64,000 bases of DNA, from the NCBI RefSeq assembly GCF_003702045.1, contig NZ_RBTP01000012.1, forward strand, positions 434,001 through 498,000. Reading direction: 5' to 3'. The notes under the pieces were generated by a model. That model saw nothing but the letters and a program-made list of their open reading frames with translations. It did not search any database and was not told where the DNA came from. The first letter of the stretch is position 1; every line of letters begins with the position of its first letter. The stretch is from Pseudomonas viridiflava. GTDB taxonomy: Bacteria > Pseudomonadota > Gammaproteobacteria > Pseudomonadales > Pseudomonadaceae. Shown here piece by piece: positions 27,838 through 35,671 of this stretch. The position numbers and the translations under genes were made by a program.

Positions 27838-28662
27838 ATGGAATTGAACCTCTGGACGCAGAGCCTTCTTGCTGCAATGACTGCATTGTGGACCAAAGTC
27901 GCCAACTTCATCCCTAACCTGTTTGGCGCGCTGGTTGTTGTTGTGCTGGGTTTCGCAGTCGCCAAGCTGCTGGACGCCTTGTTATCCAAACTGCTCGCCA
28001 AGCTGGGTCTTGATCGCCTGGTGGGTGGTACGGGTTTGACCAAAATCATGGGGCGAGCCGGCGTCAAGGTGCCGATCTCCACATTGATAGGCAGAATTGT
28101 TTACTGGTTCGTGCTGTTGATCTTCCTGGTGTCTGCCGCCGAATCACTGGGTTTGCAGCGTGTGTCGGCTACCCTGGACATGCTGGCCTTGTATCTGCCG
28201 AAGGTGTTCGGCGCAGCGCTTGTGCTGCTGGTCGGTGTATTGCTGGCGCAGTTGGTCAATGGCCTGGTGCGCGGTGCGGCCGAGGGTGTCGGCATCGATT
28301 ATTCGGCAGGCCTTGGGCGAATCGCTCAGGGGCTGGTCATTATCATCAGCATTTCGGTCGCAATCAGCCAGCTTGAGGTCAAAACCGACCTGCTGAACCA
28401 TGTCATTGTCATTGCATTGCTGACCGTTGGTCTGGCAGTTGCCTTGGCATTGGGACTGGGAAGCCGCGAAATAGCGGGCCAGATCATCGCCGGGATTTAT
28501 GTGCGTGAGCTTTATCAGGTGGGCCAGCAGGTGCAGATAGGCGACACCGAGGGGCAAATAGAAGAAATCGGTACGGTCAAAACGACCCTGCTGACAGATG
28601 AGGGGGAGCTGGTGTCTTTTTCGAACCGCATCCTTCTCGATCAGAGAGTAAGCAGCCGTTAA
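27838..28662 (+). CDS. cmpX: MscS-like mechanosensitive channel family protein CmpX
   Basis: A 274-aa inner-membrane protein with about five helices (FGALVVVVLGFAVAKLLDALLSKLL, IVYWFVLLIFLVSAAESLGL, VFGAALVLLVGVLLAQLVNG, HVIVIALLTVGLAVALALGLG) and a short C-terminal beta domain like that of small MscS proteins (LYQVGQQVQIGDTEGQIEEIG, ELVSFSNRILLDQ). The start is ATG 27838, two bases after the cfrX stop; a TTG at 27832 would overlap cfrX. In Pseudomonas it modulates SigX activity and envelope stress. It is followed by sigX after 82 bp. Confidence 0.9.
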   Translation: MELNLWTQSLLAAMTALWTKVANFIPNLFGALVVVVLGFAVAKLLDALLSKLLAKLGLDRLVGGTGLTKIMGRAGVKVPISTLIGRIVYWFVLLIFLVSAAESLGLQRVSATLDMLALYLPKVFGAALVLLVGVLLAQLVNGLVRGAAEGVGIDYSAGLGRIAQGLVIIISISVAISQLEVKTDLLNHVIVIALLTVGLAVALALGLGSREIAGQIIAGIYVRELYQVGQQVQIGDTEGQIEEIGTVKTTLLTDEGELVSFSNRILLDQRVSSR

Positions 28663-28744
28663 GCGGCTAACCTGCTAATCTATGCCGCCCAGTTGCCGGA
28701 ACAGGCCGTGGCGGACATTGACCTGACTGTCGGCACGATTCGTT

Positions 28745-29335
28745 TTGAATAAACCCCAACCGCTTTCAACGCGCTACGACCCCCGCGATCTCTCTGATGA
28801 GGAGCTGGTCGCACGCGCTCACGTTGAGCTGTTCAATGTGACTCGGGCGTACGAAGAATTGATGCGTCGCTATCAACGAACACTTTTTAACGTCTGTGCA
28901 CGTTATTTGGGGAACGATCGCGACGCGGACGATGTCTGTCAGGAGGTGATGCTTAAGGTGTTGTATGGCTTGAAGAATTTCGAGGGTAAATCGAAATTCA
29001 AGACCTGGCTGTACAGCATCACGTACAACGAGTGCATCACTCAATACAGAAAGGAACGGCGTAAGCGTCGCTTGATGGACGCTTTGAGTCTGGATCCGCT
29101 TGAGGAAGCGTCGGAAGAAAAGGCGCCAAAACCTGAAGAGCGGGGCGGTCTCGATCGCTGGCTTGTGTATGTGAACCCGATCGATCGGGAGATTCTGGTG
29201 CTGCGATTTGTCGCAGAATTAGAGTTCCAGGAGATCGCAGACATTATGCACATGGGCTTGAGCGCAACGAAAATGCGCTACAAGCGGGCGCTTGATAAAC
29301 TACGTGAGAAATTTGCAGGTATCGCCGAAACTTAA
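28745..29335 (+). CDS. sigX: ECF sigma factor SigX
   Basis: A 196-aa extracytoplasmic-function sigma factor controlling oprF, fatty-acid synthesis and envelope genes in Pseudomonas. Region 2 includes YQRTLFNVCARYLGNDRDADDVCQEVMLKV and FKTWLYSITYNECITQYRKERRKRR; region 4 includes DREILVLRFVAELEFQEIADIMHMGLSATKMRYKRALDKLR. The start is TTG at 28745 (NKPQPLSTRYDPRDLSDEELVARAH), which agrees with the remembered N-terminus of SigX; no better ATG lies nearby. oprF follows after 107 bp. No anti-sigma gene is adjacent, a known peculiarity of SigX. Confidence 0.94.
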   Translation: MNKPQPLSTRYDPRDLSDEELVARAHVELFNVTRAYEELMRRYQRTLFNVCARYLGNDRDADDVCQEVMLKVLYGLKNFEGKSKFKTWLYSITYNECITQYRKERRKRRLMDALSLDPLEEASEEKAPKPEERGGLDRWLVYVNPIDREILVLRFVAELEFQEIADIMHMGLSATKMRYKRALDKLREKFAGIAET

Positions 29336-29442
29336 CGGCCAGCAAATATCTCTAACGAACTGGCAAGGTCTGGTAGACTTGCCGACGAGTTGTCCCCAGT
29401 TACGTGGGACTGCTTTACAATCACCAGATGGGGATTTAACGG

Positions 29443-30477
29443 ATGAAACTGAAAAACACCTTGGGCTTGGCAATCGGTACTATCGTTGCCGCCACTTCTT
29501 TCGGCGCGCTGGCTCAAGGCCAAGGCGCAGTCGAAATCGAAGGCTTTGCCAAAAAAGAATATTACGATAGCGATCGTAACTTCAAAAACGACGGCAACCT
29601 GTTCGGCGGTTCCGTTGGTTACTTCCTGACTGACGACGTTGAATTGCGTCTGGGCTACGACGAAGTTCACAACGTTCGTAGCGACAGCGGCAAGAACATC
29701 AAGGGCGCCAACACTGCTCTGGACGCTCTGTACCACTTCAACAACCCGGGCGACATGCTGCGTCCATACCTGTCTGCCGGTTTCTCTGACCAGAGCATTG
29801 GCCAGGACGCTCGCAACGGCCGTGACGGTTCCACCTTCGCCAACATCGGCGGCGGCGCCAAGCTGTACTTCACTGACAACTTCTATGCCCGTGCAGGCGT
29901 TGAAGCTCAGTACAACATCGACCAAGGCAACACCGAGTGGGCGCCAAGCGTCGGTATCGGCGTTAACTTCGGTGGCGGCAGCAAGAAAGTTGAAGCAGCA
30001 CCAGCTCCAGTAGCTGAAGTGTGCTCCGACAGCGACAACGATGGCGTGTGCGACAACGTTGACAAGTGCCCAGACACCCCTGCAAACGTGACTGTTGACG
30101 CTGATGGCTGCCCAGCCGTTGCTGAAGTCGTTCGCGTTGAGCTGGACGTCAAGTTCGATTTCGACAAATCCGTAGTCAAGCCTAGCAGCTACGGCGACAT
30201 CAAGAACCTGGCTGACTTCATGCAGCAGTACCCACAAACCTCCACCACTGTTGAAGGTCACACTGACTCCGTCGGTCCTGACGCTTACAACCAGAAACTG
30301 TCCGAGCGTCGTGCAAACGCCGTTAAGCAAGTTCTGGTCAACCAGTATGGCGTTGGTGCTAGCCGCGTAAACTCGGTTGGTTACGGCGAATCCCGTCCAG
30401 TTGCTGACAACGCAACTGAGTCTGGCCGTGCAGTTAACCGTCGCGTAGAAGCAGAAGTAGAAGCTCAAGCTAAGTAA
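29443..30477 (+). CDS. oprF: Major outer-membrane porin OprF
   Basis: A 344-aa OmpA-family porin that anchors the outer membrane to peptidoglycan and forms a large, slow pore. Signal peptide residues 1-24 (MKLKNTLGLAIGTIVAATSFGALA); eight-strand barrel to about residue 180; a linker with AAPAPVAEV; a Cys- and Asp-rich TSP3-like loop (CSDSDNDGVCDNVDKCP); and the peptidoglycan-binding OmpA domain (FDFDKSVVKPSSYGDIKNLA, TVEGHTDSVGPDAYNQKLSERRA). Expression depends on SigX encoded just upstream. A strong terminator follows. Codon choice is strongly biased, as for highly expressed genes. Confidence 0.97.
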   Translation: MKLKNTLGLAIGTIVAATSFGALAQGQGAVEIEGFAKKEYYDSDRNFKNDGNLFGGSVGYFLTDDVELRLGYDEVHNVRSDSGKNIKGANTALDALYHFNNPGDMLRPYLSAGFSDQSIGQDARNGRDGSTFANIGGGAKLYFTDNFYARAGVEAQYNIDQGNTEWAPSVGIGVNFGGGSKKVEAAPAPVAEVCSDSDNDGVCDNVDKCPDTPANVTVDADGCPAVAEVVRVELDVKFDFDKSVVKPSSYGDIKNLADFMQQYPQTSTTVEGHTDSVGPDAYNQKLSERRANAVKQVLVNQYGVGASRVNSVGYGESRPVADNATESGRAVNRRVEAEVEAQAK

Positions 30478-30493
30478 TTAGCCGCTTGTACTG

Positions 30494-30523
30494 AAAAGCC
30501 CGGCTTATGCCGGGCTTTTCTTT
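30494..30523 (+). terminator. Rho-independent terminator of oprF
   Basis: AAAAGCCCGGC, loop ttat, GCCGGGCTTTT followed by CTTTG, 16 bp after the oprF stop. The flanking A tract means it may also stop leftward transcription. Confidence 0.92.
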
Positions 30524-30578
30524 GTCTGCGATTTGAGGGTGGTAGCGCTTGCTGACAGGTAGGCAATAAACCTTGAAT

Positions 30579-31340
30579 TCAGCCGACTTGTCGGTGCAGA
30601 TTGTCCAGTACGTCTTGTGCCGTGACGTTTTCGCTGCCCGCAGCCACTGCGCCTATGACCAGAATCGCCGGGCTCTTAAGTTCAAATGCCGTTGCGTCAC
30701 GCTGCATCGTCGCCAAGGTGCTGCGGCATTCACGTTGCCAGGGCAGTGATGCGTTCTCGATCATCGCCACCGGCATGTCTTCACGCATCCCGCCTGCCAA
30801 CAGGTTTTCGCGGATGTCCGGCAGCTTTGCCACGCCCATGTACACCACCAACGTGGTTCCACTTTGCGCCAACGCCTGCCAGTTGAGGCTGCTGTCGTCC
30901 TGCGTGTGGGCGGTGACCAGCGTTACGCCACGGCTGATGCCACGTAAGGTCAGCGAAATGCCACATTGGGTGGCACCCGCCAGGCCCGCGGTGATGCCAT
31001 TGACCAGCTCAACGTCGACGCCACGCGCTTGCAACCACTCGGCTTCTTCGCCGCCACGGCCGAAGATGCACGGATCGCCACCCTTGAGGCGTACTACGCA
31101 TTTGCCCTGACGGACGTAGCGCAGCATCAAGCGATGGATGAAGGCCTGTGGCGTGGAGCGGCAACCGCCTCGTTTGCCAACCGGAATAATCCGGGCTGCA
31201 GGGCAGTGCTCAAGCACGGCGGTGTTGACCAGATCGTCGATCAGCACCACATCGGCGTCACGCAAGGCTCGCACGGCCTTGAGGGTCAGCAATTCGGGAT
31301 CACCCGGGCCTGCGCCCACCAGCCACACTTTTGAGCTCAT
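30579..31340 (-). CDS. cobA: Uroporphyrinogen-III C-methyltransferase
   Basis: A 253-aa SAM-dependent methyltransferase making precorrin-2 for siroheme, the cofactor of assimilatory nitrite and sulfite reductases. Signatures are VWLVGAGPGDPELLTLKAVRAL, GKRGGCRSTPQAFIH, VRLKGGDPCIFGRGGEEAEWL and the C-terminal PAILVIGAVA. It lacks the CysG dehydrogenase domain. It is the last gene of the nasC-nasA-cobA unit, 10 bp after nasA, which fits a dedicated siroheme supply for nitrate use. Confidence 0.94.
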   Translation of the reverse strand: MSSKVWLVGAGPGDPELLTLKAVRALRDADVVLIDDLVNTAVLEHCPAARIIPVGKRGGCRSTPQAFIHRLMLRYVRQGKCVVRLKGGDPCIFGRGGEEAEWLQARGVDVELVNGITAGLAGATQCGISLTLRGISRGVTLVTAHTQDDSSLNWQALAQSGTTLVVYMGVAKLPDIRENLLAGGMREDMPVAMIENASLPWQRECRSTLATMQRDATAFELKSPAILVIGAVAAGSENVTAQDVLDNLHRQVG

Positions 31341-31350
31341 GCTGTGTTCC

Positions 31351-34071
31351 TCATTCAGTGACCATTACGGTGTTGATCAGTCTTTTTATTTCAGGGACGC
31401 AAGAACCGCACTGTGTACCGCAGCCCAATCGTTTTTTGAGTTGGTTAAGGTCCAGTCCGCTGTCGATGCCTTTCATCACAGCGCTCTGGCTGACGTTCAT
31501 GCAGTTGCACAGGATTGTGTCGCGCGTTCCGGATCCGTCTCTGCCCGGCTCTTGACTCAATGGCGCAAGGAGCCAGCGGCGCAGTGGTGGTTCTACGCGT
31601 TCTTCAAGCCAGAGCGCCTGGAGCCAGTGCTGGGCCGCCGTTTCACCCGCAAGACGAATGGCGGTGATGCGGCCGTTATCGATGCGTACCCGCTTGCCGA
31701 TGGCGCGTTTGGGGTCGTCGTAAGCCATGACTGGCCCTTCACCCACGCCCAGCAGCGTATCGATTTCATTCAGAAGGCTTTGGGGCGGAGCGCCAGCATG
31801 AGCGGCACGAACCACCAGTGCCGGGCGCTCACGACCAACCAGGCCAAGGCTCAGGAAGGTGAAGGTCTCGCACGCGAGCCGCAGGCGTTCCCATTGTTGT
31901 TGCACATTGCCCTCGACCAGTGCGAAGAACTGCCAAGACAAGTTGGCTTTTTCAATCCTGACGCCGGAATGCTTGAGTTCCGGTTGTTTGGAAATCGGGT
32001 CGAGCGCCGGTTGCGTCAGCACGTTTACGCCGCCCTTGAGAAAGCGGTCGCCCCAGTGCATGGGCAGAAAGGCCTGACCGGGGCACACGCTTTCATCGCT
32101 GCTCACTGGCAGATACAGTTCGCCGCGACGGCTGATCAGCTTGATCACATCGCCCGCCTGCACACCATGCAATTGCAGATCCTGAGGATGCAGACCCAAC
32201 ACCGCTTCGCTGACATGGCCAAACAGGCGTGCGGCAGTGCCGGTGCGGCTCATGCCATGCCACTGGTCTCGCAGGCGACCGGTGTTCAGTGTCAGGGGAA
32301 ACTCGGCATCACGCAGCTCCTTGGCGGCGCTGTAGGGCTCACTCAGAAACTGCGCGCGTCCCGACGCGGTGGGAAAAATGCCGTCGGTGTACAGGCGAGT
32401 CGTACCCCCGCGTGCGCCTTGGGGGAATGGCCACTGCTGCGGGCCCTGACGGTCGATCAACGCACGATCGATGCCGGACATGTCCAGATCGCGTCCTGTC
32501 GTCAGGCCTTTGAATTCATCGAACAGCGCTGCGGGCGTGTTGAAATCGAACAACGCTGGGGCTTCGGGTTGCAAACGCTGTTGCAGCCGTTGCGCGAAGT
32601 CTACGGTGATCGCCCAGTCCGGACGTGCCTGGCCAGGTGCTTGAACGGCCTTGCGCACGTTTGAAAGGCGTCGTTCCGAGTTGGTGACAGTGCCTTCCTT
32701 TTCACCCCAACTGGCGGCGGGCAGCAGCAGGTCGGCAAAGCGCGCCGTTTCCGTGGTCTTGAAAGCCTCCTGCAACACCACGAATGGACAGGTTTTAAGA
32801 GCCGCCCGGACTCTGTTCTGATCGGGTAATGACTGCGCGGGGTTGGTGCAGGCAATCCACAGCGCCTTGATCGTGCCGCTCTGCAACTGCTCGAACAACT
32901 CGATGGCAGACAGGCCGGGGTTCGCGGGTAACTGATCGACGCCCCAGTATTGCGCCACTTCGGCGCGATGCTCGGGGTTGGCGGCTTCGCGATGACCGGG
33001 GAGCAAATTGGACAGGCTGCCGGTTTCGCGGCCACCCATTGCATTGGGCTGACCTGTCAGCGAAAAAGGCCCGGCACCGGCTCGACCGATCTGGCCGGTG
33101 GCAAGGTGAATATTGATCAGGGCGCTGTTCTTGGCGCTGCCTGAGGTGGACTGGTTCAGCCCCATGCACCACAGCGACAGAAAACCTGGCGATGCGCCAA
33201 TCCACCGGGCACAGGTCAACAGTTCCTCGACGCCAATGCCGCACAGCTGCGCGGCGGTTTCTGGCGGGTAATCACGCACCAGCGTTTCAAGCGCCTCGTA
33301 ACCCTGTGTATGGGCTGCGATGAAGGCCGTGTCCACAAGGCCCTGATTCATCAGAACGTGCAGGATGCCGTGAAACAGGGCCACGTCGGTGCCCGGCTGA
33401 ATCGCCAGATGCAGATCGGCCAGCTCGCAGGTATCGGTGCGCCGAGGGTCTATGACGATGAGCTTCATCTGGGGCCGACGGCTTTTGGCGTCTTCCAGGC
33501 GACGGAACAGAATCGGATGGGCGTAGGCCATGTTGCTGCCGACAATCATCACGCAGTCGCTCAGTTCGATGTCTTCATAGCTGCAGGGCGGTGCGTCGGC
33601 CCCAAGGCTGCGTTTGTAGCCTGCAACGGCCGACGACATGCACAACCGCGAATTGCTGTCGATGTTGTTGGTGCCGATCAGGGCGCGGGCCAGCTTGTTG
33701 AACGCGTAGTAATCCTCTGTCAGCAACTGGCCTGAAATGTAGAACGCCACGCTGTCGGGGCCGTGTTCACGGATGCTGTCGGCGAATACATTGGCAGCGT
33801 GTTCCAGTGCGGTGTCCCAATCGGTGACGCTGCGGGCCAGGCCTTTGCTCAGGCGCAACTCCGGGTACAGCGCGCGCGCGTCGAGGTCGCCGGTCAGGTG
33901 CAGGCTCGAACCCTTGCTGCACAATTTGCCGAAATTGGCCGGGTGGTGCGGATCACCGCTGACGCCCAGGATGTTCTGCCCGTCATGTTCGATCAGTACG
34001 CCACAGCCCACGCCGCAATAACAGCAGGTGGAGGCGGTGACTTGAGTGGGAGGGAGGGCCAGGCTGGTCAT
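31351..34071 (-). CDS. nasA: Assimilatory nitrate reductase catalytic subunit with C-terminal [2Fe-2S] domain
   Basis: A 906-aa molybdopterin oxidoreductase reducing nitrate to nitrite in the cytoplasm. Residues about 15-70 bind a [4Fe-4S] cluster (TCCYCGVGCGVLIEHDG, GKLCSKG). Molybdopterin domains follow (DSNSRLCMSSAVAGYKRSLG, MGLNQSTSGSAKNSALINIHLATGQIG, LPAASWGEKEGTVTNSERR) and the dinucleotide-binding C-terminal domain (TLNTGRLRDQWHGMSRTG). The end has a BFD-like [2Fe-2S] domain (CNCMNVSQSAVMKG, GCGTQCGSCVPE), as in Klebsiella NasA. The start overlaps the NasC-type gene by ATGA, so the two proteins are made together. Nitrate reduction, not nitrite reduction, is the activity encoded here. 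Confidence 0.93.
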   Translation of the reverse strand: MTSLALPPTQVTASTCCYCGVGCGVLIEHDGQNILGVSGDPHHPANFGKLCSKGSSLHLTGDLDARALYPELRLSKGLARSVTDWDTALEHAANVFADSIREHGPDSVAFYISGQLLTEDYYAFNKLARALIGTNNIDSNSRLCMSSAVAGYKRSLGADAPPCSYEDIELSDCVMIVGSNMAYAHPILFRRLEDAKSRRPQMKLIVIDPRRTDTCELADLHLAIQPGTDVALFHGILHVLMNQGLVDTAFIAAHTQGYEALETLVRDYPPETAAQLCGIGVEELLTCARWIGASPGFLSLWCMGLNQSTSGSAKNSALINIHLATGQIGRAGAGPFSLTGQPNAMGGRETGSLSNLLPGHREAANPEHRAEVAQYWGVDQLPANPGLSAIELFEQLQSGTIKALWIACTNPAQSLPDQNRVRAALKTCPFVVLQEAFKTTETARFADLLLPAASWGEKEGTVTNSERRLSNVRKAVQAPGQARPDWAITVDFAQRLQQRLQPEAPALFDFNTPAALFDEFKGLTTGRDLDMSGIDRALIDRQGPQQWPFPQGARGGTTRLYTDGIFPTASGRAQFLSEPYSAAKELRDAEFPLTLNTGRLRDQWHGMSRTGTAARLFGHVSEAVLGLHPQDLQLHGVQAGDVIKLISRRGELYLPVSSDESVCPGQAFLPMHWGDRFLKGGVNVLTQPALDPISKQPELKHSGVRIEKANLSWQFFALVEGNVQQQWERLRLACETFTFLSLGLVGRERPALVVRAAHAGAPPQSLLNEIDTLLGVGEGPVMAYDDPKRAIGKRVRIDNGRITAIRLAGETAAQHWLQALWLEERVEPPLRRWLLAPLSQEPGRDGSGTRDTILCNCMNVSQSAVMKGIDSGLDLNQLKKRLGCGTQCGSCVPEIKRLINTVMVTE

Positions 34072-35297
34072 GCGCAGGCCGCCTCGATTGGCGCGGGTTC
34101 GCCGAACATCAGGTGATTACGAATGGCATCGATACCTTGGCCGTCACGAATCTGCTTCAAGTACCAGTTGCCATCGGCGGTGTCGCCATACAGACAGGCG
34201 CCCACCAGTACGTCGTTTTTGATCACCAGTTTCTTGTACACCCCACTAATAGGGTCTGACAGCGTGATGCTTTCCGTACCTTCGCCGCCCAGAAAATCGC
34301 CAGCAGAGAACAGATCGATGCCGGTAACCTTGAGTTTGGTCGATGTCACCGAGCCCGGATAACGGGCAAAACCCAGCTGCGCGAGATGGTTGGCGCAGAC
34401 CCTGGCCTGTTCGAACAGCGGGGCGACCAGGCCGTAGGCGATGCCTCGATGGCTCACGCATTCGCCGATGGCATAAATGCGTGGGTCATAAGTTTGCAGC
34501 GTGTCATTGACCAGAATGCCCCGGCTGCAGGGCAGGCCGGCCTGTTCGGCCAGTTCGGTGTTGGGGCGAATGCCAGCCGCCATCACCACCAGATCGGCAG
34601 CGATGACGTCGCCGTTCTTGAAACGCACCGCTTGCACGCGACCTAGGTCGTCGCCCAGCAAGGCTTCGGTCTGCTCGTTGAGGCGAAAACTCAAGCCGCG
34701 TTGTTCGAGCGCGGCCTGGAGCATCAGACCGCTGGTTTTGTCCAGTTGGCGCTCCAACAGGGTTTGCCCGTTATGCACGACGGTGACTTGCATGCCGCGC
34801 ATGCTCAGACCATTGGCCGCCTCCAGACCCAACAGCCCGCCACCGATGACCACTGCGCGTTTGTGTGTGGCCGCAGTGTCGATCATTTCCCGGGTGTGGC
34901 CGATGTCGCGATAGCCGATCACCCCATTCAGCGTATTGCCGGGGATCGGCAGAATGAAGGGGCTCGAACCGGTGGCGATCAGCAGGCGGTCGTAATGGGC
35001 TTCGGTGCCATCGTCGGCAAGCACCAGACGCTTGATGCGATCGATCTTGACCACGCGCCGATTGAGCAGCAACTGGATACCATTGTTTTCGTACCAGGCA
35101 AGGTCGTTGAGGACGATCTCTTCGAACGTCTGTTCGCCCGCCAGCACTGGCGACAGCAGAATCCGGTTGTAGTTGGGGTGTGGCTCGGCGCCGAACACGG
35201 TGATGTCGTAAAGGTCTTCGCTCAATGTGAGCAACTCTTCAAGTGTGCGCACCCCGGCCATGCCGTTGCCAATCATCACCAGTTTGAGTTTTTTCAT
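34068..35297 (-). CDS. nasC: NasC-type FAD/NAD(P)H oxidoreductase subunit of nitrate reductase
   Basis: A 409-aa pyridine nucleotide-disulfide type oxidoreductase. FAD motif MIGNGMAGVRTLEELL near the N-terminus, ATGSSPFILPIPG, the NAD motif VVIGGGLLGLEAANGLSMRG (about residues 145-164) and the second FAD segment YAIGECVSH are visible, then a rubredoxin-reductase/NirB-type C-terminal domain to residue 409. It matches only the N-terminal part of NirB and lacks the [2Fe-2S] and siroheme/[4Fe-4S] regions, as does Klebsiella NasC, the electron-transfer subunit for NasA. A truncated NirB is the alternative, but the end falls at a domain border and the ATGA coupling to nasA is clean. It is the first gene after an ANTAR-type leader. 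Confidence 0.78.
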   Translation of the reverse strand: MKKLKLVMIGNGMAGVRTLEELLTLSEDLYDITVFGAEPHPNYNRILLSPVLAGEQTFEEIVLNDLAWYENNGIQLLLNRRVVKIDRIKRLVLADDGTEAHYDRLLIATGSSPFILPIPGNTLNGVIGYRDIGHTREMIDTAATHKRAVVIGGGLLGLEAANGLSMRGMQVTVVHNGQTLLERQLDKTSGLMLQAALEQRGLSFRLNEQTEALLGDDLGRVQAVRFKNGDVIAADLVVMAAGIRPNTELAEQAGLPCSRGILVNDTLQTYDPRIYAIGECVSHRGIAYGLVAPLFEQARVCANHLAQLGFARYPGSVTSTKLKVTGIDLFSAGDFLGGEGTESITLSDPISGVYKKLVIKNDVLVGACLYGDTADGNWYLKQIRDGQGIDAIRNHLMFGEPAPIEAACA

Positions 35298-35346
35298 CGT
35301 GCCTCCGAGTCACCATCAGGGTGCGCTCGACAAATTGCGCGCAAAC

Positions 35347-35437
35347 AAAAAAGGCGTCCCGTCAGTTGCCTGACAGGGACGCCTTTGTCCGGTCCCGTTC
35401 TCTCGGGAAGCGCTGCCTTCATCGTTGAGGGCGGCGC
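35347..35437 (-). promoter_or_regulatory. ANTAR-type two-hairpin leader and attenuator before nasC-nasA-cobA
   Basis: On the minus strand, hairpin P1 (35437-35410) is GCGCcGCCcTC, hexaloop AACGAT, GAaGGCaGCGC. P2 (35390-35377) is GGAC, hexaloop AAAGGC, GTCC. An intrinsic terminator (35386-35347), AAAGGCGTCCC...GGGACGCCTTTTTT, shares the P2 loop and 3' arm in its 5' arm, so the two structures exclude each other. Both hexaloops have A at 1 and G at 4, the ANTAR recognition feature. The 19-nt linker between P1 and P2 holds one more small hairpin (TCCCG-AGAGAA-CGGGA, also A1/G4). NasT, encoded nearby, is the likely ligand. Confidence 0.8.
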
Positions 35438-35461
35438 GTTATGAAACTGCTGAGAGGGATC

Positions 35462-35478
35462 ATGCAGTGGTTGTGCCA
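35462..35478 (-). promoter_or_regulatory. Sigma-54 promoter of nasC-nasA-cobA
   Basis: TGGCAC-AACCA-CTGCAT on the minus strand, matching the -24/-12 consensus TGGCAC-N5-TTGCW with one change. Transcription would begin near 35452, about 15 nt before hairpin P1. Two other leaders in the window have the same arrangement. Confidence 0.75.
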
Positions 35479-35671
35479 ACTTGGCTCAAGCCGTGAATGC
35501 GGGGTTCGATGCTGGAAACCAGGGGCGTGCCTGCACTGCCTTGAGGCATGTCGCACAGAAGCGGGGCGGCCGTCTCGATCATGCTCTGCTTAGGCGTGGC
35601 GCCCTTGAGCCAGTGCGTATTGCAGATTCAGTGAGCCGAGCGACCGACTCGCTGCGCGCAACGGCGAAACG

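Noticed and set aside
29336..29442. Sigma-70 or SigX promoter directly before oprF
   Set aside because: TACAAT-like bases near 29417 lack a -35 at proper spacing, and I could not fix the SigX consensus with confidence.
34068..35297. NirB pseudogene by truncation
   Set aside because: The frame ends at a domain boundary, has normal NasC length and is coupled to nasA by ATGA, so an intact NasC-type subunit is more likely. The alternative is kept in the finding.
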